The notes under the pieces: model-generated
The model's input: only the letters and a program-made list of their open reading frames with translations
Told to the model about the DNA's origin: nothing
The model's database searches: none
Shown here: in pieces, positions 31,322 to 39,600 of the stretch
How positions within the stretch are numbered: position 1 is the first letter of the stretch
Layout of the letters: each line of letters opens with the position of its first letter
Position numbers and translations under genes: made by a program
Assembly: GCA_904063045.1 (NCBI GenBank)
Contig: CAJFCJ010000101.1
Span: 45,838 to 86,470 of the forward strand
DNA: 40,633 nt
DNA from: Dimorphilus gyrociliatus
Lineage: Eukaryota > Annelida > Polychaeta > Dinophilidae
Reading direction: 5' to 3'

Positions 31322-31722
31322 TCCGTGTTTTTTTTTTCAATTTTTTAACTTTTATTTTTATTTAAATAGCACTCTTGAAGTTTAATAAGATAAAATGTTG
31401 TTAATTTATTTTTTATTCAAATTTTATAATTTCCAATTCATCTCGATTTTTTTTTCTCTCTTTTTTGTAAAAAAAAGGGATTTAAATCGATGATTTGAAG
31501 GAGCAGGTGATTTTATGAAAGAACTCAATTTTAAAAAATATGTTAAAATGCTGCTACACATCATATTCACATCTTCAGATGTTATATAAGATCATAAGAT
31601 ATTATAATTTTATTGAAGCTTCCTAGAGTGGTTATAAGCTAAAATCTACTTTTAAACAACCATTTAAACATTTCAGAGGTTTTCAAACGATAAAATATTA
31701 ATTTGAGTAAAATTAATCAACC
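31322..31722. other. AT-rich spacer
   Basis: Poly-T and poly-A tracts (31327-31345, 31447-31478). No gene seen. It may include the Merlin right end. Confidence 0.4.
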
Positions 31723-32760
31723 TTGATCCCAGAAATGATCCAAACAAGAATGTACTTACATATCCACCACATAATGGTGTCTCTGACTCAAGACATGATT
31801 GAGATGATGGAAAACTCAAGATGCTGGAAGAGGAAAAGGTTAGAGATGATAATGAAAGGAAAAAGGGATTCAGAACAACCTCTTAGGAATCATCATGCCG
31901 ACAATTTAACAATCTATCAGTACAATCACAAATATAGCTTCGAGAACTCTAGGACTGCAATGGTAAAACATGTTGACCAGATCATTTTCTGCCACAATTC
32001 CTTCTATTTAAATCACAATAGGGAGATGAAAAATGTTGAATGTTATACGAATGAAACTGAAAGGGACTGCAAGAGATTGGTTTGATCAGAAAAGAGAAGA
32101 AGTTGGTTGGCTAAGCTTTGAGTTTTAAGAATGTAATTTTTGGGTCCATTTGCACCCAAAAAATTTTTGAAACAGATAAAACCTATGAAAGGCTAATCAA
32201 AGGCTTTGAAATAGGAAAACATGCAGAGTTAGTTGCCGAAGTATATTTGATGCGAAACAAACCTGAGATGTCAAAAGAGAATATTCTTCATTTATTAATG
32301 AGAAATCAAACATTTCAAATTGTAGAAAAGATATAACCCAGCTTTACAACAGACAGAAATCCTCAAATTACTGTTAGAATTGGGCTCGAATTCTCAAAAA
32401 AAAAATAAAAATTTCATCAACAACTTACATGAAGAAATGGCTCAAAATAAAATTGTTTAACCCTAAAGAGATGATAGGCAAACGAATTGATCAGACAGGA
32501 AAGAGGGTCTTCAAATTCAGATGTCACAGATGCTCAGAAAAGGGGCATATTCGTAAAGATTTCCCAAAAGAAATCAGGATAGCTGCCTCGAAAGATTCAA
32601 GCGTTGAATCTCTGACAGTGAAGGTAAGCCAACTGGTAGCAGATTGAAGACCATACTTCTATTGAAATATTGCAAACAATGTGCTGAAAATTTTGTTAGA
32701 CTCAGGTGCTACAAGCAATTTTGGATCAACGAAAAAAAGGCCTGAAAGGGGTATTACGAA
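31723..32760 (+). pseudogene. Ty3/gypsy gag-protease remnant (element D)
   Basis: A gag-like region in three frame pieces (31723-32085, 32118-32336, 32429-32647) ends in a zinc knuckle at 32522-32563, CHRCSEKGHIRKD followed by Phe where the last Cys is expected. Protease starts ILLDSGATSNF (about 32693) and breaks off near 32740. No RT follows. Confidence 0.65.
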
Positions 32761-32875
32761 AAAGAAATGTTGAGAAAAATATTACATAAAAATATTAGAA
32801 AAAAATATAAAATAAAAAAAATAAAAAAAATGCAATATTATGAAAAAATAAAAAAAAAATAAAAAGAATGTAATA

Positions 32876-33508
32876 CAGTCGTCCCTCGATATAATGAAGA
32901 AGAAGCTATTTTTACTTAAACTACATTTTTTAAAAGGTTTAATTGTTGGTTTCTTTTTTGTAACCTATTTTTAATTTTTTTTTTCTTCTCAGAATATAAA
33001 ATCTCAATGTTTTTTATCATTTCCCTCCACTTTTTATAGTAAATAATGAAATGTTTTTTAAATTTTTTATATCACAAAATTTATTCTATTAATAAAAATG
33101 ATTAAACTATTGAGGTGGTCGAGAATATTTATATCGATAGATAATTTATGATGTGCTGTATGGAAATTCTGATAAAAACCCTTTTCTTGATATGCTTGCA
33201 AAGAACAATAATTAGATGATTTGATGTTACCAAATTCAGTGATTTATATTTTTATCTACAAAAAATGGAACTATGGTTCATAGAAAATGCTAGTTCTGAT
33301 AGGAGCAAGTTTTTTGAATTGAAAAACAATTTACTTGACATGAAAAATGCTAACAGAGGAAACATCACTAGTTATATGCACAGTAAGAATAAATATGGGC
33401 CATAAAAATGAAAATAATTACTGATTGTTTTTTTTTGGATTTCATTATTTTCCAATAATGAATTTTTTTTCAGCTGGCCCCTTTTTTCATTAATGGAAGT
33501 GTTGACTG
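32876..33508. mobile_element. Candidate Tigger/pogo-type MITE
   Basis: The 633-bp segment begins CAGTCGTCCCTCGATATAAT and ends with the complement of CAGTCAACACTTCCATTAAT. It is flanked by TA on both sides (32874-32875, 33509-33510). Internal sequence is noncoding. The ends match only moderately (about two thirds of 20 bases) but are pogo-like, and the second resembles the Tigger at 24391. Confidence 0.55.
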
Positions 33509-34136
33509 TATTATGAAAAAGTTAAGAATTACATAAGTTTTAATATAAGTAAATTATAATGAAAGTTTTTATATTAGCAGAAAATAACTGTGAATTAATA
33601 GAAAAAGCGGAATATTGTAAAAAGAAAATAGATACAAATAAATTTATTTTCTCAATATTCAAAATTTGAAATTAAATCAAGTATTGCATTAAATAGATCT
33701 CCTCTGTTATTCTCTTTAAGCATTATTTCAAATAAATATTCTCTCAATTTTTCTCTTTTGATACCTTTCATCTGTTTTATTCGTTGTTTTGTAAAACATA
33801 TTTTTCTCAGGCCTTTTTTTTCGTAATATTTCAACCCTGTAGAAAAATGAGTTCTTTTATTAATTATGTTAAAAAATAACAAATTCAAAGAATGAAGAAA
33901 TCATTTCACATTTTAGAGCTCATGGTTTTATCAGAAAACATATGATTTGCCATCGTGCAATCATGCTTTAGTAGAAAACCCAGTCAAACGTAATACTGAT
34001 GGTTTGATGTTCAGGCTTTTGTTTAAATCATGTGAGAAATATCAACTATATTTCTCCATTTGAATAGGTTCTTTTTTTGAGAAATTGAAATTGAAATTCA
34101 ATCTATAAACAATTTTTACAATTATTTACTGATATT
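33509..34136. other. AT-rich region with a short unknown frame
   Basis: A minus-strand frame at 33888-33652 (78 codons, basic, KLREYLFEIMLKENNRGDLF) has no recognised motif and may be a random or decayed exon. Nothing else seen. Confidence 0.3.
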
Positions 34137-34364
34137 CTAAAATGAGTTAGTAAAAATAACATCACAAGAATTGGGTGTTTCACATCCAACTGTGACAAAA
34201 ATGGAATCTGAATGCCACCATCCTTGTGTTAAACAAATCGGTGGATGATATCCATTTCTGTGCCCAATCTGCACAGAATTTCCAATTCTTTTATATTCTT
34301 TGACAAATTTGAATTTCTTGAATGTCCTGGTGTCCACAATCTTGATCCTTGACTGTTGAAACAT
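34137..34364 (-). CDS. Possible exon of an unknown protein
   Basis: On the minus strand TTTCAACAG just before TCAAGGATC could be a splice acceptor. The following 70 codons read like real protein (KRIGNSVQIGHRNGYHPP, then GWWHSDSIFVTVGCETPN) and end in TAG. A TACTAAC plus TTTTAG near 34140 could be the end of another intron, but I could not find a consistent downstream exon. Function unknown; it may be a decayed gene piece. Confidence 0.35.
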   Translation of the reverse strand: MFQQSRIKIVDTRTFKKFKFVKEYKRIGNSVQIGHRNGYHPPICLTQGWWHSDSIFVTVGCETPNSCDVIFTNSF

Positions 34365-34734
34365 TTTCCAAAGTTAGCATGAATAGAAACTTATGAATTA
34401 TGTCATTCATTACATGATTCATATGATACATTCTTTACAACATTTATTACTTACTTGTATCACAAACTTATTAAATCATTTCATTTAAATTTTATTTGGG
34501 ATATTTTCTGGTTTTTTCTCTCACATGTTCTAGTTAACAGATAGGCCTGTAAAAAAAGTATTGACAAAAATTTTTTCATGAAATAGTAATGGCTTTTAAT
34601 AATCCAGATTGTGAGGCACCAAGGGACAGAGATATAAAAGTGTATCCTAAAGGAAGCAATTTTGTAAGAATATAGATTTGCACATAACAATAAAACAGTA
34701 AAATGTAAAAAAATTACCACTCCATTATTTTAAA
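34365..34734. other. Spacer
   Basis: AT-rich, no gene seen. Confidence 0.4.
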
Positions 34735-34866
34735 GTTAAAAGCATTTATTTTTTTCCCTTATCAAAATTTTATATGAAATTAAACAAATTTCTTATTCAG
34801 TTTTTACTGACTAACTTTGACAAATGTTTCAAAAACAAAAACTAAATTATTTGAAAACATTATAGT

Positions 34867-35205
34867 TTAATCAATTGACAAAAGATAACTAATTGGTAGC
34901 TTATCTACATGATTTTCAAGCAAAATTGATTTTAAACTTAAAACAGCATAAATATTTAAGATAGTCTTTAAAATGTTATCTCTTACAGTTGAAGAGAATT
35001 GCAGATGTTCTTGTTCATCCAAATCATCAATTATTTCATTTAGGATGTCCCTGATGGAACTTAGGGAGTAGCAGTATTGGTGTATAAATTCATCATAAAT
35101 TTCAGTAATCATAAGCTTGTGAATATCATAGTAGTCTATTAATTGAGGTAATAAAGAATTTACCTCCTGTATTAAGTCAGTGATAACTGATTCAAAAGAA
35201 GACAT
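34867..35205 (-). CDS. Unknown helical protein, tandem copy 1
   Basis: 112 residues, predicted all-helical from composition, acidic, with no signal peptide or membrane segment. It matches the neighbour at 35734-36075 at 82 of 112 positions. The block from YYDIHKLM to EFIHQYC (21 residues, positions 25-45) is identical. The differences are mostly conservative (Ile/Val, Asp/Glu, Lys/Arg) and the single length change is a whole codon, which suggests selection on the protein. No family recognised. The start codon directly follows a splice-acceptor-like TTTTTTCCACAG, so the first exon appears to be noncoding. Confidence 0.7.
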   Translation of the reverse strand: MSSFESVITDLIQEVNSLLPQLIDYYDIHKLMITEIYDEFIHQYCYSLSSIRDILNEIIDDLDEQEHLQFSSTVRDNILKTILNIYAVLSLKSILLENHVDKLPISYLLSID

Positions 35206-35261
35206 CTGTGGAAAAAATATAATTTATAATATCATTTCAGTCAGATTAATTATTACTTAAC
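35206..35261 (-). other. Candidate 5'UTR mini-intron of copy 1
   Basis: On the minus strand, GTTAAGTAATAATTAA (donor GTTAAG, 56 nt, or GTAATA, 51 nt) leads through a CTGAC branch-like site to TTTTTTCCACAG immediately before ATG. Copy 2 has the same arrangement with the same lengths. Confidence 0.6.
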
Positions 35262-35345
35262 TATAACTGTGTGTTTCACTTGTTAATGTGATCCTATCAG
35301 TCCAAAATTTCCACTTGATATAAAGTCAGTTTAAGAGTGTATTGC

Positions 35346-35589
35346 ACTTTTATACATAATAAATTTTTTTCTAAACAGAATAACTATTAAAGTAAAATTT
35401 ATAAAAGTTTATAAGTTTAGTTTGAATTTTTCACAATTAAAAATCATTTAACTTATAAATAACTCTATAATAATCTAAATTTTCCCACAACAAATAATAT
35501 TCACTAAATTTCAGCAAAAAATTATCAAGAAATGTTGCTAACAACAAAGCAGATTGTACTCTTGATATAAAAAGGATATTTATTATGTT
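35346..35589. other. Spacer between the tandem copies
   Basis: AT-rich. Weakly similar to the region upstream of copy 2; no gene. Confidence 0.5.
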
Positions 35590-35733
35590 TTTATTATTTT
35601 AACTGTCAAAATGTCTATTTTTTTTCCTGATCAATATATTTTAGGAAACTTTACATATTCTAATTTCAATTTTTACTTGGGAAGTTTTTAGCATATATTT
35701 TCAAAAAACAAAAACTAAAATATTTGTAAACAT

Positions 35734-36075
35734 TTAAGCTTCATCAATTGTAAAAAAGTAATCAACTGGCAACTTGTCTACTTGATTTGCAAGCAAAATT
35801 GACTTTAAACCTAAAACTGCATTAATGTTCAGAATAGTCTTTAGCATGTTATCCTTGATAGTTGTTGAAAATTGCAGTTGTTCTTCTTCCAATTCATCAA
35901 TTATTACACTTAAGATGTCCCTGATTGAACTTAGAAAGAAGCAATATTGATGGATAAATTCATCATAAATCTCAGTAATCATGAGCTTGTGAATGTCATA
36001 ATATTCTATCAATTCAGGCAATAAATGATTTACTTCTTGTATTAAATTAGTGATAGCTGATTGTAAAGAAGGCAT
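35734..36075 (-). CDS. Unknown helical protein, tandem copy 2
   Basis: 113 residues. Paralogue of 34867-35205 (about 73% identity), ending two residues later. It starts MPSLQSAITNLIQEVN, retains the invariant YYDIHKLM...HQYC block and ends KLPVDYFFTIDEA. TTTTTTCAACAG directly precedes the ATG. It is transcribed divergently from the Penelope-like ORF at 36675, with about 600 bases between the starts. Confidence 0.7.
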   Translation of the reverse strand: MPSLQSAITNLIQEVNHLLPELIEYYDIHKLMITEIYDEFIHQYCFFLSSIRDILSVIIDELEEEQLQFSTTIKDNMLKTILNINAVLGLKSILLANQVDKLPVDYFFTIDEA

Positions 36076-36131
36076 CTGTTGAAAAAATATTGTTAATAAA
36101 ATTACATCAGCAACTTTAATTATTACTTAAC
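36076..36131 (-). other. Candidate 5'UTR mini-intron of copy 2
   Basis: GTTAAGTAATAATTAA donor region, CTGAT branch-like site, TTTTTTCAACAG acceptor then ATG. It is 56 or 51 nt depending on the donor, identical in length to copy 1 although the interior has diverged. Confidence 0.6.
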
Positions 36132-36215
36132 TGTAATGATGTTATTCACTTCTCTCAGTGATCCTAAGAGTCCAAAATCTCAATTGAATATAAAGTCTAT
36201 GGAAGAATACATTTT

Positions 36216-36635
36216 ACTTTATATAAAATGAATTATTTTTCTTTCTAACTGATAGATATTTTTATAAAATAAAAGTAAAGTTTTCAAGCTTGGTTTAAAT
36301 TTTTCACTAAATGTTAAAATTGAAAATATTTAACTGATTAAAAAAGAACAAAATATATTGCTTTGTAAACTCTTAAACTAATTTTAACATATTCAAGATT
36401 TTCAACAAAAAAGAAATAAAATTCATGTGGGAAAGTGTATATGGAATAATCTCATTATACCAGATTACATTACCTAACATATCAGTGTTATATAATTCCT
36501 ATAAAACATTTAAATTCAATCTAAAATTTTCATTTTGTGTTTGTAAGTTGATTATCTCACATCAATACATTTCACCATTTTAAAGAAGCAATTGAAAATT
36601 AAAGGATATCTGTGGTATCTATTTATTGTTACTCT
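36216..36635. other. Intergenic region upstream of the Penelope-like ORF
   Basis: AT-rich, no reading frame. It should contain divergent promoters for copy 2 and the ORF at 36675, or the 5' end of the retroelement. Confidence 0.4.
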
Positions 36636-36644
36636 TATATATAA
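36636..36644 (+). promoter_or_regulatory. TATA-like box upstream of the Penelope-like ORF
   Basis: TATATATAA, 31 bases before the ATG. In this AT-rich sequence chance occurrence is likely, and it would leave almost no 5'UTR. Confidence 0.25.
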
Positions 36645-36674
36645 ATTATTGAATATTTTAATATTGTAGTCAAT

Positions 36675-39600
36675 ATGAACATAAACCAGCAAGCTTACTT
36701 TTCAAAAGTAAGACCTTGGGTATTCCCAAATATGTTTGAAAAGAGGAGCATTGACATATCTCCAGAAAGAAATGATGAATTTGTGAAACAATTGACAAAC
36801 CAACTTAACTTCATTGCAGGATTCATTTCAAAACAAAAGAAATCATATAATGAAATTGTTGATTTAAAGGCTGGTCTCTTTTTTAAAGATCGAGAAATGT
36901 TTACAAAAGAGGCAGAAGAGGAATGCAAAAAGAAATATGCAACATTTCAACAATCTTTACTTGACATCTATCAACAACAATGTGAAATGTTTCTTGATCT
37001 CAACAATTATGATAACCTGTTTATCTTTAAGAGATATGTCAATGATAGACAATTAAAGAAAGCTTTAAGTACTATAAAGAAGGAATACAGCTCTGAGGAA
37101 AATTTCAACAATTTTCAAGAAAAGGTTATAGAATTTTTTTCAGAGGCTAATTCTTCTGCTTCTAATTCTCAAGAAGAAAATAAAATAAATAAAAATATTG
37201 AAGAAACAGAAACAGAGGAAACTGATATACATAAGACTCTTGATAATCTACATTGTCCTGAAATAATTGAAAAGCAAAATGATAAAGAAAATACAACAGA
37301 AATAACTAATAATGACCAGTCAAACCAAGAAGCTACAATAGAAGAGTATGTTGAAATTGAACAAGAAGATCATAGCAATAATGAGGAAATTGTAACAATT
37401 GTACCAATAAAGCATATTTCAAATGTTAGAAAGGAAGAAATACAAAAAATATTACAAGTAACTGATCATTCAAGAAAGTTTACAAACACTCAAGTTCTAA
37501 ATAGAAATTATTACAACAGAGATTTGAAACTTTCTGAAATGTTTTCTAAAATTGGATTCAATTTTAAAACAGAAACTGAAGCAAAAAATCATGCAAAGCT
37601 TCTCAAACCAATAAAAGAAATAAATTCTGACATTATGATTTTGGGAAATAGCTCATTTAGAGATGTCAATATTAAAAATTTATGCTCTTTAAAACTATTA
37701 AATGATTTAGAGAACTACAGTTTAACAGTTGTTAACATCAGTAAATTGTTAGCAATAGATTTGGAAGAAATTGTTGGAAAATGGAACTTGGATTTTAAAA
37801 TTCTTATTCTTCATGTAAACCTAAATGGAGTTGAAGTTGATAGTTTTTTAAATTTAGTAAATGGAAAATTTACTGATTCCAAAAAAATCATATGCTCAAT
37901 TCCTTACACAAATAGAGAACATATACCAAAACCAGAGGAATTTACAAAATTGCAGCAATTTGGTTTGAAAATATTGGATCTGACAAACTTGGAATCTTTG
38001 GGATATAAAGAAAATCCTACAGGAAAGTCAAAAGGGAAGCATTTAACAAAAACTGCACAGGAATTTTGTATCAATTTATGCCTAAAATGCTGTTCTGAAA
38101 GCTTAAATGGAAACCAGGTAGAAAATTTCTCTATTTACAACTTCAATAGCAATAAGTACATTGTTAATTTAAGTAAATATGAAATTCCCAGAGATGTTGA
38201 GGAATTCTTAAATTTAGGTTTAAAGTTTACTTTTCACCAACAAAGTAAAAGCAATTGGCAAAAAATATCTACATTAAATTTAGAGGAATTTTTTAAAAGG
38301 TTGATTTTCGTTGATAAACATATTGAAGGTGAAAGTGAACCTTTAGTAAAAGATTGGAGACCAAAGAAACAAAAATCAGAATTAACACAATCATTTTCAG
38401 ACATTTTTTTAGATGACTGTATAAAAGATTTTAAAATTGATTGTAAAAGGTATTTGAAACAATTTCAATTCAATAACATCAACAACCCTAAAAATAATAA
38501 AAACTTTAAACTCAACAATCAGACACTAATGGAAAGTTTAAAATCATTTTTCTCATTAGACATTATAATAAAATCTTCTGACAAAGGATCATGCCTTGTT
38601 ATTCAGAATAGAGAGGACTACTTAAAAATGTGTCAACATCTAATATCTGATGAAGAACAATATTGCCTTTTAACAAATGGACATGTTTTTACTAAACAAA
38701 ATATTAAATACTATAAAGATCTACTGAAAAAGTATAAATATTGTATTGAAAGTAGTCACTTAAATGCACTATTGGACTCATTAAAAGATTGTAAACCAAG
38801 AAATTTCTATGCTCTTCCAAAAATTCATAAGGAACAACAAACTGATTGGATTGTACCCTTTTCAATTCCAAAAGGCAGACCAGTAATTTCATGTTTAAAT
38901 AGTGAAACTTATGAAATATCAAGATTTATTCACCATCTACTCTATCCAATAAGTAAACTTCATCCTTCTTTCATTGAAAATAGTACAGATATTTTACACC
39001 ATCTTCAAGATTTAATAATACCAAATGATGCCCTTCTAATTACAATGGATATAAAAAGTATGTTCTCTATAATTGATACACATTCTGGATTAAATGCTAT
39101 TGAATATTTCCTTGAGAAATATTCACCATTTGGAAAAGACAATCAGATATTCAAAGAATTTATAATCAATACTTTGAAATATAGCCTTCACAGAAATCAC
39201 TTTCTATTCAATGGACAATTTTATTTGCAAAAACTTGGTTGTGCAATGGGTCAAAGTTATGCTCCTGCCTATGCAAATATTTGGATGGCTTGGATAGAAG
39301 AAACTATAATAGCCAACTTTCAACCATTTCCTTTTTTATACAAAAGATATTTAGATGACATTTTTATTATTTGGACAGATTCAAAAAAAGAATTTGATAT
39401 ATTCTATGCAAAGATCAACAATATAAAAAAGAATTTAAAATTTAAAGTTCAAATTGAAAAATCTAAAATTTCTTTTTTGGATTTGACATTCTTCAAAGGA
39501 ACAAAATTTCTTCAAACTGGAAAACTTGACTATTCTATACACTTTAAAAATTGTGAAACATTCAATTTATTAAATAGAAATTCTCTACATCCTCCCTACA

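Larger units (their letters stand above)
34735..36215 (-). repeat. Tandem duplication of a small gene, offset about 870 bp
   Basis: Copy 1 (about 34735-35345) and copy 2 (about 35590-36215) share the coding region, the 5'UTR intron, a TTTATAT upstream box and 3' flank blocks such as CAAAAAACAAAAACTAAA. Weaker matches extend through the spacer (TTTAGTTTGAATTTTTCAC against CTTGGTTTAAATTTTTCAC), so the whole interval is a two-copy direct repeat. Confidence 0.85.

Noticed and set aside
32745-33835. Possible inverted repeat between about 32750 and about 33820 (ATTACGAAAAA and GAGAAAAATAT words)
   Set aside because: Matches are short, in A-rich sequence and partly out of order; not convincing as terminal repeats.
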